From the NCBI GenBank assembly GCA_036557225.1, contig DATBHX010000021.1, positions 10,131-74,130 on the forward strand: a stretch of 64,000 bases of DNA, read 5' to 3'. Below the pieces are notes generated by a model. The model saw nothing but the letters and a program-made list of their open reading frames with translations. It was not told the origin of the DNA and did not search any database. Below are positions 42,990 through 52,068 of the stretch, piece by piece (the first letter of the stretch is position 1; every line of letters begins with the position of its first letter). This stretch comes from Angelobacter sp036557225 (lineage in GTDB: Bacteria > Acidobacteriota > Terriglobia > Terriglobales > Acidobacteriaceae). A program made the translations under genes and the position numbers.

Positions 42990-44486
42990 ATGATCCGCAA
43001 ATTCCTGATCCTGCTGAGTCTCGGCATTGCGCTGTGCTTGGCCTCGCTTCCCACCTTCGCCCAATCTGTTCCTAACTGGCAACCGAACACCGCTTACGCT
43101 GTAGGCGCATTGGTCATGTTTAATAGTGTGGAATACAAGTGTATTCAGGCACACACATCGCAGGTGGGCTGGGAGCCACCCAATGTTCCGGCCCTTTGGC
43201 AGCCGGTGAGCGGCGCACCAACACCAACTCCCACGCCAACAGCTACACCTACCCCGCCACCGCCTACTCCAACTCCCACGCCCCCGCCAGGCGGTGGAGG
43301 CACATGTGCTCCGGCTTGGAATTCCACCCTTGCCTATTGCAACACCTCGACCACCACTTGTAATGGCGGAAACAAGGCCAGCAAGAACGGTTTGAACTTT
43401 ACTGCGCAATTCTGGAACCAGGGCCAGGACCCGACCGTTGCCGGCAACGCCGGCCCGGCAGGATCTGGTGATCCATGGTTTACCGGCGTTGCCTGCACTA
43501 CCGGCGCGCCGACGCCTACTCCAACTCCCACTCCCACACCCAAGCCCACTCCGACGCCAACTCCGCCCCCGCCGGGGAGTGTGATCTTCGCCGCGTATAA
43601 GGACGTGACGCTCAACGCTGACTTCAATACCGGATTGCAGCGGTCCGCTGTAACCGGCACCGTTCAGCCCGTGACCAGCGCCATGCCGAACTCGACTCTG
43701 GTCTGGTCTTTTGCCACCGGAACCTGCGATGCAGAATCGTGGGCCGGCATCACACCCGCGCAGGAAGCCACCAACGTTCAGGCCTTTGTGAACGCCGGCA
43801 AGAAATACATCATCAGTACAGGCGGCGCCAATGGCTCGTTCGATTGCTCCAGCGGACAGGGGCTGATCAACTTCATCAATCGTTATAAATCGGCAAACCT
43901 GGTCGGGATTGATTACGACATCGAATTGGGCCAGTCACAAGCGCTCATCGACGATCTCATCAACGCTACCAAGGTAGCCATGGGAACATTCCCCAACCTG
44001 CAATTCAGCTTTACCATCCAGTCGCTCGGCTCCGGCTCAGCCAATCCCATCACGGGAGGAAGCGCAGGCACGACCGTGGTGAATGAGATCAAGCGTCTCG
44101 GGCTGACCGGCAACTACGTCGTCAACCTCATGACCTTTGACTACGGTTCCACGACGACCAGCAACTGCGTCGTGGTCAACAATGCGTGCGACATGGGTCA
44201 GTCCGCGATCGCAGCAGCACAGGCGCTGAACGCGCAATCGGGCATACCCTTTACTCACATCGGACTCACGATGATGATCGGAAAGGCCGATACTCAGGAT
44301 GAGATCACAAGCTTGCACGACATCGATACGGTGAATGCTTTCGTGATCTCCAACCACCTGCCGACCTCGCGCTTCTGGGCGTTCGATCGCGACACGCCTG
44401 GCGCCGGCGGCAGCTCCAGTAGTGGCACCACGAATCCCGCGCTTGCCTATACGCATGAGTATATGAACAGCCTGGGCGTGCCATAA
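42990..44486 (+). CDS. Secreted GH18-like chitinase with two carbohydrate-binding modules
   Basis: 498 residues; AGGAG upstream of the ATG at 42990. Signal peptide ending TFAQ; a CBM5/12-type module at 28-74 (NWQPNTAYAVGALVMFNSVEYKC ... GWEPPNVPALWQPV); a Thr-Pro linker; a second Cys-containing module at about 105-170 (CAPAWNSTLAYC ... AQFWNQGQDP). A second Thr-Pro linker leads to a glycoside hydrolase 18-type barrel at about 198-498. The active-site strand reads NLVGIDYDIELGQ: catalytic Glu312 and Asp308/Asp310 are present, while the first Asp of the DxxDxDxE motif is Val305. Likely secreted and acting on chitin or similar polymers. Confidence 0.82.
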   Translation: MIRKFLILLSLGIALCLASLPTFAQSVPNWQPNTAYAVGALVMFNSVEYKCIQAHTSQVGWEPPNVPALWQPVSGAPTPTPTPTATPTPPPPTPTPTPPPGGGGTCAPAWNSTLAYCNTSTTTCNGGNKASKNGLNFTAQFWNQGQDPTVAGNAGPAGSGDPWFTGVACTTGAPTPTPTPTPTPKPTPTPTPPPPGSVIFAAYKDVTLNADFNTGLQRSAVTGTVQPVTSAMPNSTLVWSFATGTCDAESWAGITPAQEATNVQAFVNAGKKYIISTGGANGSFDCSSGQGLINFINRYKSANLVGIDYDIELGQSQALIDDLINATKVAMGTFPNLQFSFTIQSLGSGSANPITGGSAGTTVVNEIKRLGLTGNYVVNLMTFDYGSTTTSNCVVVNNACDMGQSAIAAAQALNAQSGIPFTHIGLTMMIGKADTQDEITSLHDIDTVNAFVISNHLPTSRFWAFDRDTPGAGGSSSSGTTNPALAYTHEYMNSLGVP

Positions 44487-44504
44487 ACCTCAAATTGCTT
44501 CCGC

Positions 44505-44544
44505 AAAAAACGGCAGTAGGTCAGCTTCTCACTGACTTACTGCC
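44505..44544. terminator. Bidirectional rho-independent terminator
   Basis: Arms 44512-44524 and 44532-44544 pair along 13 bp (one G-U) around a 7-base loop. On the minus strand TTTTTT follows, ending the phosphatase transcript; on the plus strand it lies 25 bp past the chitinase stop. Confidence 0.75.
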
Positions 44545-44612
44545 ATTATCAGCTATAGGAATTTCGCTAACGGGATGCCCGACGCGCGCGGCGTTCTCAA
44601 AGCCGCCCGTGA

Positions 44613-45338
44613 TTATTCCGACTTAAACTCCAGCCTGCACTGCTCCCTTTCTCCCAAAACCGTTGCCAGTTCGTGCGGCTTATCGATCAACACATCCGGT
44701 GGCGCGTCCTCCAGCGTGTGCGGAGCCAGGCCGTAAGTCACGCCGACAGAAAAGATTCCCGCATTACGAGCTGTAAGCACGTCAATGTCGGAATCGCCGA
44801 CAATGACCGTTTCTTCTGGCTTTGCGCCGGATTCCTCGAGCAAAGCCTCCACGCCGGCTGGATCAGGCTTTTTGGTGTGAAAGCTGTTACCACCGTAGAT
44901 CTGAAAGAAATATGGCCCCAAGCCAAGCGCCTCGACGATCGCCCGTGAAGGCCCGACCGGCTTGTTGCTGAGGACAGCCATCTTCAGCGGCTGGCCGTTA
45001 CGGCTGGCACGGATGGAGTCCAGTGACTCCCTGATCCCCTCGTAAACGTAGGTGTGGTCAAGCTTGTGCTCGCGATACCAGGCCATAAAATACAACAGCG
45101 CGTCCTGCACGTAGCCCTCGTCGTCAGGATCGCCCAGCGATCGCCGCACCAGCATCGGCGCGCCGTCACCAATGTAACTGGCTATTACCGGGTGCGGCAG
45201 CTCGGGTTTGCCAAAGTGCCGAAGCATGGCATTCACCGAGTTGGCCAGATCTTCACGGGAGTCGACCAGCGTGCCGTCGAGGTCAAAAATGAGCAATTTG
45301 GCGGTATGGCCGGGGATGGGCCGATTTTTGCGAATCAT
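44613..45338 (-). CDS. gph: HAD-family phosphoglycolate phosphatase-like protein
   Basis: 241 residues. HAD motif I LLIFDLDGTLVDSREDLANSVNAML with the nucleophile Asp and the acid/base Asp two residues on; motif II VLSNKPVGPS; Lys in NSFHTKKPDP; motif IV TVIVGDSDIDVLTARNAG. A helical cap (type C1) lies between motifs I and II. Gph-type enzymes remove phosphate from 2-phosphoglycolate formed in DNA repair or by RuBisCO; other small phosphosugars are possible. It is divergent from the E1 gene. Confidence 0.85.
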   Translation of the reverse strand: MIRKNRPIPGHTAKLLIFDLDGTLVDSREDLANSVNAMLRHFGKPELPHPVIASYIGDGAPMLVRRSLGDPDDEGYVQDALLYFMAWYREHKLDHTYVYEGIRESLDSIRASRNGQPLKMAVLSNKPVGPSRAIVEALGLGPYFFQIYGGNSFHTKKPDPAGVEALLEESGAKPEETVIVGDSDIDVLTARNAGIFSVGVTYGLAPHTLEDAPPDVLIDKPHELATVLGEREQCRLEFKSE

Positions 45339-45429
45339 CCACTTTCAGTATATCCCGGTAAACACCTTACGATTTAGAATGGAAGGTACACCAAGTGCGC
45401 CCACCCACCCGAACAACCAGAGGAGAAAC

Positions 45430-47619
45430 ATGGCTGTAACCAAGATCGACTCCCGGAAAAACGCGTCCGCAGTAGCCGACATCGCCAGCAAAACTGAAAA
45501 GACTTATGAAGGGCTCACACGCCAGCAGCTGGTGGAAATCTACCGCCTCATGTATCTCTCGCGCCGCATGGATGACCGGGAAAAGGTTCTCAAAAATCAG
45601 CAGAAGATTTTCTTCCAGATCTCCGGAGCCGGGCACGAAGCCTTGACCGTCGCTGCGGCCTTGAATCTGAAGTCGGGCTATGACTGGTTCTATCCTTACT
45701 ATCGCGATCGCGCCTTGTGCCTCGCTCTGGGCATGACCCCCTACGAGCAGTTTCTGCAGGGCGTCGGCGCGGCCGATGATCCCGCCTCAGGTGGGCGGCA
45801 AATGCCTTCGCACTGGGGGCACAAGAAACTGAACATCGTGACCCAATCTTCGCCCACAGGCACGCAGTTCCTGCAGGCGGTGGGATGCGCTGAAGCCGGC
45901 CGCTATTTCAGCCGGCATCCTGAAGCCGCGGCGAAGCATGACGGCGACTATCGCCAGTTCAAGGACGTAACCTTTCAAGGCGACGAAATTGTCTACTGCT
46001 CCGCCGGTGACGGCACCACCAGCGAAGGCGAGTTCTGGGAGGCGATGAACTCAGCTACCAATCTGAAACTGCCCGTGCTGTTCATGATTGAAGACAACGG
46101 CTACGCGATCTCCGTGCCCGTAGAAGTGCAGACCGCGGGAGGAAGCGTTTCGCGGCTGGTGAGTCATTTCCCCAACCTGTTGCTCGAAGAATGCGACGGC
46201 ACTGACGTCATGGCTTCTTATGCTGCCTGCAAGCGCGCCGTGGAATACATCCGCGCCGGCAAAGGACCCGCTCTGGTCCACGGCCATGTGATCCGGCCGT
46301 ATTCGCATTCGCTTTCTGACGACGAAAAGCTGTACCGTCCCGAGTCTGAGCGTGAGAAAGACGCACAGCGTGATCCGGTCACGCGACTGCAGATGTTCCT
46401 GGTACGTGAAAACATCCTGGATGAAGCCGGTATCAACAAGCTGGAAAAATCCGTGGACCAGGAAGTGCAGGCCGCCGCCGACCATGCCCTGAAAGCAGCT
46501 TTCCCCTCGACTGACTCCATTTACAACCACGTTTATTCGGCCGATCTGGATCCGCGCGAGATGCGGTCCGAGCCGCAATCCCAGGGCGCCGACAAGACCA
46601 TGGCCGACCTGATCAATGTCTGCCTGAAGGACGAGATGCGCCGCGACGATCGCATCGTAGTCTTTGGTGAGGACGTGGCCGACTGCAGCCGTGAAGAATA
46701 CCTGAAGCAGAAGCAGATCAAAGGCAAAGGCGGCGTCTTCAAATTGACCGCCGGACTGCAGATGGAGTTTGGCGGTGACCGTGTTTTCAATTCGCCCTTG
46801 GCGGAAGCCAACATTCTCGGGCGCGCGGTAGGTATGGCGACGCGCGGATTGAAACCGGTGGTCGAAATCCAGTTCTTTGACTACATATGGCCTGCGTACC
46901 ACCAGATCAGGAATGAGCTGTCACTGGTTCGCTGGCGCTCGAATGGGAACTTTTCCTGCCCGGCAGTGGTTCGCGTCGCCATTGGCGGCTACCTCACCGG
47001 CGGCGCCGTCTATCACTCGCAGTGCGGCGAGAGCCTGTTCACGCACATACCAGGCCTGCGCGTCTGCTTCCCTTCCAATGCGCTCGATGCCAACGGCCTG
47101 CTCCGTACGGCTATTCGCTGCGACGATCCCGTCATGTTCCTGGAACACAAGCGTCTCTATCGTGAAACCTTTGGTCGCGCGCCGTATCCAGGCCCTGACC
47201 ACATGATCCCCTTCGGCAAGGCGAGAATCGTAAAGGAAGGCACAGACATCACTGTGATCACCTACGGAGCTACTGTTCCCCGCGCGCTGCAGGCAGCGCA
47301 GAAGATCGAACGCGAGCACAACGTGAGCGTAGAGCTGATCGATCTGCGCACCCTGAATCCATACGACTGGGAGGCGATTGCAACATCTGTTCGCAAAACC
47401 AGCCGTGTGATCGTGGCCCATGAAGACACGCTGAGTTGGGGCTATGGCGCTGAGATCGCCGCTCGCATCGCCGACGAGCTGTTTGAAGATCTGGACGCTC
47501 CGGTGAAGCGCGTGGCCGCAACGGATACTTTCGTCGCCTATCAGCCGGTATTGGAAGACGTGATCCTTCCCCAGGCCGATGATCTGTACCAGGCGATGGA
47601 GAGTTTGGCGAGATTTTAA
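45430..47619 (+). CDS. Thiamine-dependent 2-oxoacid dehydrogenase E1, fused alpha and beta subunits
   Basis: 729 residues from the ATG at 45430 with AGAGGAG just upstream; the longer open frame into the phosphatase gene is a shadow. Residues about 1-370 are an E1-alpha subunit with the TPP motif from Gly193-Asp194-Gly195 to Asn223 (GDGTTSEGEFWEAMN ... IEDN). Residues about 385-729 are an E1-beta subunit (VVFGEDVADCSREEY ... VEIQFFDYIWPAYHQI ... VIVAHEDTLSWGYGAEIAARI). Best fit is a branched-chain 2-oxoacid or pyruvate dehydrogenase E1. No E2 or E3 is adjacent, so the partner genes are elsewhere. With the liv importer and aminotransferase in the same window, branched-chain catabolism is an attractive but unproven link. 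Confidence 0.9.
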   Translation: MAVTKIDSRKNASAVADIASKTEKTYEGLTRQQLVEIYRLMYLSRRMDDREKVLKNQQKIFFQISGAGHEALTVAAALNLKSGYDWFYPYYRDRALCLALGMTPYEQFLQGVGAADDPASGGRQMPSHWGHKKLNIVTQSSPTGTQFLQAVGCAEAGRYFSRHPEAAAKHDGDYRQFKDVTFQGDEIVYCSAGDGTTSEGEFWEAMNSATNLKLPVLFMIEDNGYAISVPVEVQTAGGSVSRLVSHFPNLLLEECDGTDVMASYAACKRAVEYIRAGKGPALVHGHVIRPYSHSLSDDEKLYRPESEREKDAQRDPVTRLQMFLVRENILDEAGINKLEKSVDQEVQAAADHALKAAFPSTDSIYNHVYSADLDPREMRSEPQSQGADKTMADLINVCLKDEMRRDDRIVVFGEDVADCSREEYLKQKQIKGKGGVFKLTAGLQMEFGGDRVFNSPLAEANILGRAVGMATRGLKPVVEIQFFDYIWPAYHQIRNELSLVRWRSNGNFSCPAVVRVAIGGYLTGGAVYHSQCGESLFTHIPGLRVCFPSNALDANGLLRTAIRCDDPVMFLEHKRLYRETFGRAPYPGPDHMIPFGKARIVKEGTDITVITYGATVPRALQAAQKIEREHNVSVELIDLRTLNPYDWEAIATSVRKTSRVIVAHEDTLSWGYGAEIAARIADELFEDLDAPVKRVAATDTFVAYQPVLEDVILPQADDLYQAMESLARF

Positions 47620-47628
47620 TATCACCAT

Positions 47629-47656
47629 ACCGCGCGGCCGTGTTAGGCTGCGCGGT
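47629..47656 (+). terminator. Hairpin after the E1 gene
   Basis: Arms 47629-47638 and 47647-47656 pair at 9 of 10 positions around an 8-base loop, followed by GCTTTATC. It lies 9 bp past the E1 stop and upstream of the next gene in the same direction, so it could be a weak terminator or attenuator. Confidence 0.4.
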
Positions 47657-47677
47657 GCTTTATCTGCAAATACCCTC

Positions 47678-49270
47678 ATGAAAAAATCGAAGCGGCGTTT
47701 CCCACTGCTTGTATTTCTACTCTTGTCGTTGATCGCGGCAAGCAGCCCAGCCCAGCCAAACTCGCAGCCACCGGCAAAAAAGCCCAAACTCGTCCTCGCC
47801 ATCGTGGTCGATCAGTTCCGCTACGACTATTTGTTGCGCTTTCGCGCCGACTATCACAGCGGGCTTGCCCGTCTTCTCTCCGAGGGCGCCGTCTTCGCCG
47901 ACGCTCGCTACATGCACTATCCCACCGTGACTGCGGTGGGCCACTCCACGGTTCTGACCGGCGCCACTCCTTCGGTCAGCGGGATCGTTGGCAACGCCTG
48001 GTTTGACCGTGAGGAAAACGCGCATGTGACCAGCGTCAGCGACAAGTCGACGGTGCTGCTCGGTGGCACGCCGGCAACGAAAGGCTCTTCGCCGCACCGG
48101 CTGCTGGTAAGCACGGTTGGCGATGAACTCAAAATGTCCGGACGGCCCGCCAGGGTGATTGGCATTTCCATCAAAGACCGCAGCGCGATTCTACCCGCCG
48201 GGCACATGGCTGATGCCGCATATTGGTTTGATAACGATTCCCAGCACTTCGTCACCAGCGACTATTACATGAAGCAACTGCCCGTATGGGTGGCCAAAGT
48301 GAATGCTGACCGGCCCACCTACAAATATCTCGGCGCAGACTGGAACGCACTGGACGCAAAGCCCGGCGACAAGCCTTTCTGTTCAATGCGGGCCGGAGGC
48401 AACATACGTTTTTGCGGCCCGATCGAAAACACTCCGTTTGGCAATGAGCTGCTGGAAGATTTTGCGGAAAAGGCAATCGAACAGGAGCAACTGGGCACGC
48501 ATGACGGCACGGACATCCTATCGTTGAGCCTTTCCTCGAACGATTACGTTGGCCATGCGCTGGGGCCGGATGCGCCCGAAGTCCGTGACATCTCGCGGCG
48601 AACCGATCTGCTGCTGGGAAAACTCCTGGATTTCATCAACACAAAAATAGGCGAGCACAACACACTGGTCGTCTTTACCGCCGATCATGGCGTCGCGCCG
48701 GTTCCCAGCGTCAACAATGCGCGCAAAATGCCCGGTGGCTGGCTCCCGGGTTCAGAGTATTCGGCCAGGATCACCGCCCAGCTCGTGCAGAAATTTGGCG
48801 CTGGCCAGTGGTTTCGCTATAGCGAGTACGGTTTTCTTTACCTTGACCCCGCCGTGGTCGCGCAAAACAAGGCCGATGCAATCGAAGTTCGTCGCTTTGC
48901 TGCGGAAGCAGCGCGCACCCTGCCGCATATTGCCCGCGTCTACACCCGCGATGACCTGCTGCGCGGAGACGCAGCAGTCGACTGGCCAGACCGCGCCGTA
49001 CGCCTTGGGTTCTATGGACCGCGCTCTGCTGATCTCGAACTGCTGCCCGAGCCCTATTACATGTTCAGTTCGCCCCCGGAAACCACCCATCAGACTCCAT
49101 ACAGCTATGACAACCACGTTCCGCTCATCTTTTATGGACCAGGAATCCGTGCCGGAGTGCACTACGAGGCCGTAACGGTGAATGACGTTGCTCCGACTTT
49201 GGCCGCAATTTTGGGCATTGAGACGCCGAGCGGATCGGCGGGAAAGATCCTGGCGCAGATTTTCGAGTAG
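47678..49270 (+). CDS. Secreted alkaline phosphatase/nucleotide pyrophosphatase family protein (PafA-like)
   Basis: 530 residues from the ATG at 47678, which begins a clear signal peptide (MKKSKRRFPLLVFLLLSLIAASSPAQ). Metal-binding Asp45 (LAIVVDQFRYDY), nucleophile Thr83 region HYPTVTAVGHSTVLTGATPSVSGI, DYVGHALGPDAPEV and VVFTADHGVAP are the standard motifs. YDNHVPLIFYGPGI supplies the last His. A Thr nucleophile places it with PafA/NPP-type enzymes rather than E. coli PhoA. Periplasmic phosphate scavenging from phosphomonoesters is likely. Confidence 0.88.
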   Translation: MKKSKRRFPLLVFLLLSLIAASSPAQPNSQPPAKKPKLVLAIVVDQFRYDYLLRFRADYHSGLARLLSEGAVFADARYMHYPTVTAVGHSTVLTGATPSVSGIVGNAWFDREENAHVTSVSDKSTVLLGGTPATKGSSPHRLLVSTVGDELKMSGRPARVIGISIKDRSAILPAGHMADAAYWFDNDSQHFVTSDYYMKQLPVWVAKVNADRPTYKYLGADWNALDAKPGDKPFCSMRAGGNIRFCGPIENTPFGNELLEDFAEKAIEQEQLGTHDGTDILSLSLSSNDYVGHALGPDAPEVRDISRRTDLLLGKLLDFINTKIGEHNTLVVFTADHGVAPVPSVNNARKMPGGWLPGSEYSARITAQLVQKFGAGQWFRYSEYGFLYLDPAVVAQNKADAIEVRRFAAEAARTLPHIARVYTRDDLLRGDAAVDWPDRAVRLGFYGPRSADLELLPEPYYMFSSPPETTHQTPYSYDNHVPLIFYGPGIRAGVHYEAVTVNDVAPTLAAILGIETPSGSAGKILAQIFE

Positions 49271-49283
49271 GCGGCCGTGCTGG

Positions 49284-50414
49284 CTACTTTTGCTGTTTCA
49301 CGCGGTCCAGCACAAATCTGTCCAGCGCCAGCAGGAGCTCCTCGCGGTTCGAATACGGACCCGGCTGATACCCTTTGGAACTGATCCCCTGCTGCGCCAG
49401 ATCTGACAATTCCCAGTCCTGCTTGTTGGTGATGTCCCAGAACTCGACGGCATCGTGCGGGTTGAAACCTGGTTTCCTGATCTCCTCCGGATGAAAATGC
49501 CATTCGCAGACGATCTCCGTGTTGTCCACCGCGCGCGGCCACATGGTGAACGTCAGCATGTAGTCCGGATGCAGGTTGAGAAAGAAATTCGGAAGCAGGC
49601 AATAGTAGTAGACGTGCCTCTGATCGTCGGCACTGAGCCCGGGCAGCGAACAACGCTGCGTCGTGCCGTCCATGGTCAGGCTGCTGATGCCTTCACGCAG
49701 ATCCATGCGGCCTCCGAGGTACGTCGGCTGCGGGGGATCATTGTCACCGCTCATGTAATGCGACTGCTTCTGCAGCAGCGGATGCACAATCGGACAGTGC
49801 AGACACTCGGAGTAATTCTGTATGATCAGCTTCCAGTTTGCTTTGAGCTGATAGACGCGGCGCTCAACCATCCGCAGCTCTTCCATGCGCCATGGACGGA
49901 ACTTCTGATCGAGCCCGGCCAGGTGCTGCGCAAATGGAATTGGATGGGCCGAGAGATTGATAAAGATATGTCCATCCCACTCTGCGGTCGCAACCACCTT
50001 CAATGGATAGTGTTCTTCGCGAAAACCCTGGACTCTCTCCATGTGCGGCGCATTGGAGAGCGTGCCATCGAGCCGGTAAGTCCAGGCATGGTATTGGCAC
50101 TGGATCCGGCCGGCAAACTTTCCCTGTTCCGCGTTGCACAGCAGCGTGCCGCGATGGCGGCAGACGTTGTGAAACGCGCGAATGCTGCCCTGCTCATCGC
50201 GTGTGACGATTACGCTGGCATTGGCCACGCTGCGGACAAAATAATCCCCTGCATCCGGAATCTGGTTCGCTCGTCCCGCGCACAGCCACATGTCAAAGTG
50301 AATGCCTTCCATTTCGCGCTGGAACCATGTGGGATCGGTGTAGTAGCTCTGCGGCAGCGTGGTCGCATCAGAAACCGCAAGTTCAGGACGCGTGTTGGAA
50401 TAAGAAGCGGACAT
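49284..50414 (-). CDS. Rieske non-haem iron oxygenase, quaternary-amine demethylase-like
   Basis: 376 residues. The Rieske 2Fe-2S motif has ligands Cys85, His87, Cys106 and His109 (CRHRGTLLCN ... CQYHAW). The catalytic iron site is NYSECLHCPIVHP with His206 and His211, and the bridging residue is Glu203 rather than Asp. A bridging Glu is the pattern reported for CntA/GbcA-type oxygenases that act on carnitine, glycine betaine or stachydrine, which guides the call. It is followed upstream by two FAD oxidoreductases on the same strand and a divergent GcvT-like gene. Confidence 0.85.
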   Translation of the reverse strand: MSASYSNTRPELAVSDATTLPQSYYTDPTWFQREMEGIHFDMWLCAGRANQIPDAGDYFVRSVANASVIVTRDEQGSIRAFHNVCRHRGTLLCNAEQGKFAGRIQCQYHAWTYRLDGTLSNAPHMERVQGFREEHYPLKVVATAEWDGHIFINLSAHPIPFAQHLAGLDQKFRPWRMEELRMVERRVYQLKANWKLIIQNYSECLHCPIVHPLLQKQSHYMSGDNDPPQPTYLGGRMDLREGISSLTMDGTTQRCSLPGLSADDQRHVYYYCLLPNFFLNLHPDYMLTFTMWPRAVDNTEIVCEWHFHPEEIRKPGFNPHDAVEFWDITNKQDWELSDLAQQGISSKGYQPGPYSNREELLLALDRFVLDRVKQQK

Positions 50415-50478
50415 CTCTACAAGATTCTAGCAATTTTGGCATTGCGACACTCCGGTCAAATTTAAGCGCTGCGGATGA

Positions 50479-52065
50479 TCAGTGCCGTAGCTCTTTCAAT
50501 ATCTCCCGCGCCGCGTTCGCCCCGGAACCACCGGTGAGTCCAGCCCCTGGATGCGTACCTGATCCGCATAGATAAAGGTTCTGGACCGGCGTCTTATAGC
50601 GCGCCCAGTCGAGCAGCGGTCGCATGGTGAAAAACTGATCAAGCGCCAACTCGCCGTGAAAGATGTGGCCATCGGTCAGGCCATATTTGTCTTCCAGGTC
50701 TTTCGGCGTGATGATCTGCGCATCTTCCACCAGGCCGGGCAGGTTCGGCGCATATTGGCTCAGCGTGGTGACCACAGTATTGCCCAGCGCGTCGCGCTGG
50801 CTGTCCCAGCCGCCAGACTTCAGCTTGAAAGGCGCGTACTGCACGTAGACCGACATTACATGCTTGCCCGCCGGCGCCAGCGAGGGATCCGTCAGCGATG
50901 GAATGGTCAATTCAAGATAAGGATGGGGCGAGAAGTTGCCGTATTTGGATTCATCAAACGCGCGCTCCAGGTAGTCGATCTCCGGTCCGATGTGAATTCT
51001 TCCCTCCAATGCTCGATCGCCGGCCTCGCTGAGCGCCGTGAATTTAGGTAATCCGGCCAGCGCGAAATTGACTTTGGCCACAGTCCCAGACATGCGGTAG
51101 TTCCGCAACTTCATGACAAAATCCGGCGTCAGGTGCGTGGGATCAACCAGCTTAAGCAGCGTGCGCCGCGGATCGGCATTGGAAATGATTGCTTTTGCCC
51201 CGATCTCTTCCCCGCCCGCGAGAACTACGGCTGTCGCTCTACCATCTTTGACGCGCACTTCTTTCACATCCGCGTTGGTACGAATCTCCGCTCCCGCGGC
51301 CTGTGCTGCGGCTGCCATAGCCTGCGTGACTGCGCCGGCTCCGCCAATCGCAAACGCCGCCGAACCTGCTGGATGCGAATCACCCGCCGCTCGGATCAGC
51401 AATACCAGGCTGCTGCCGGCCGACCATGGCCCTAAAGATGTCCCGAATATTCCACGGGCCGCAACCACAGCACGAAGCAACTCGGTCTCGAAGAACTCTG
51501 CTACCAGATCGGCCACGGCCATCGGTCCCCAGCGCAGCAGGCGATACATGTCTTTTTTGCCCAGCTTGCGCAGGCTTCGCCCCGTCTGCAGCATCGACCA
51601 GAGATCAGCGCGGTTCGGATGATCGATATCCGGTGGCGTGAGCTTGAGCGCCTCCCCGATCACGCCACCAATCTTGCTCAGCGATTCCTGCAGCACCGGA
51701 TATTGGGCTGCATCTTTTTGTGAGAATGCGGCAACTTCCTGCGCTGCTTTGCGCACATCGTTATATAAGCGCAGTGCGCGACCATCCGGTGAGAGCGCGG
51801 TCACGCCGATTTCGGGGTTCACCAGCTTCAGCCCATGCCGTTCCAGTTGCATGTCGCGGACGACCTCCGGCAGCAGCGGACCCGCGGAGTGTGCGAGCGT
51901 AGAGCAGCGGAACCCGGGAGAGAATTCCTCCGTGACGGCCGCGCCACCGACTTGCCGCCGGCGCTCCAGCACCAGTGGTTTGAAGCCGGCTTTGGCCAGA
52001 TAAAATGCGGTCACAAGCCCGTTGTGGCCGCCGCCAATCATGACGACGTCGCGAGTCTCAGCCAT
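50479..52065 (-). CDS. FAD-dependent oxidoreductase, phytoene-desaturase superfamily
   Basis: 528 residues. N-terminal dinucleotide fold VVMIGGGHNGLVTAFYLAKAGFKPLVLERRRQVGGAA, middle substrate domain, and C-terminal FAD motif NLYLCGSGTHPGAGLTGGSGANAAREIL. Similar to the CrtI/PYROXD2-type branch, but no carotenoid genes are nearby, so carotenoid desaturation is unlikely. It starts 3 bases after the stop of its paralogue, which forms an operon with it. Possible amine or hydroxy-acid oxidation in a demethylation pathway is inferred from the Rieske and GcvT neighbours. Confidence 0.85.
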   Translation of the reverse strand: MAETRDVVMIGGGHNGLVTAFYLAKAGFKPLVLERRRQVGGAAVTEEFSPGFRCSTLAHSAGPLLPEVVRDMQLERHGLKLVNPEIGVTALSPDGRALRLYNDVRKAAQEVAAFSQKDAAQYPVLQESLSKIGGVIGEALKLTPPDIDHPNRADLWSMLQTGRSLRKLGKKDMYRLLRWGPMAVADLVAEFFETELLRAVVAARGIFGTSLGPWSAGSSLVLLIRAAGDSHPAGSAAFAIGGAGAVTQAMAAAAQAAGAEIRTNADVKEVRVKDGRATAVVLAGGEEIGAKAIISNADPRRTLLKLVDPTHLTPDFVMKLRNYRMSGTVAKVNFALAGLPKFTALSEAGDRALEGRIHIGPEIDYLERAFDESKYGNFSPHPYLELTIPSLTDPSLAPAGKHVMSVYVQYAPFKLKSGGWDSQRDALGNTVVTTLSQYAPNLPGLVEDAQIITPKDLEDKYGLTDGHIFHGELALDQFFTMRPLLDWARYKTPVQNLYLCGSGTHPGAGLTGGSGANAAREILKELRH

Positions 52066-52068
52066 TTC

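Noticed and set aside
43220..43570. CCAACTCC/CCCAC tandem repeats as a CRISPR or satellite array
   Set aside because: They encode the Thr-Pro linkers of the secreted chitinase-like protein and are in frame throughout.
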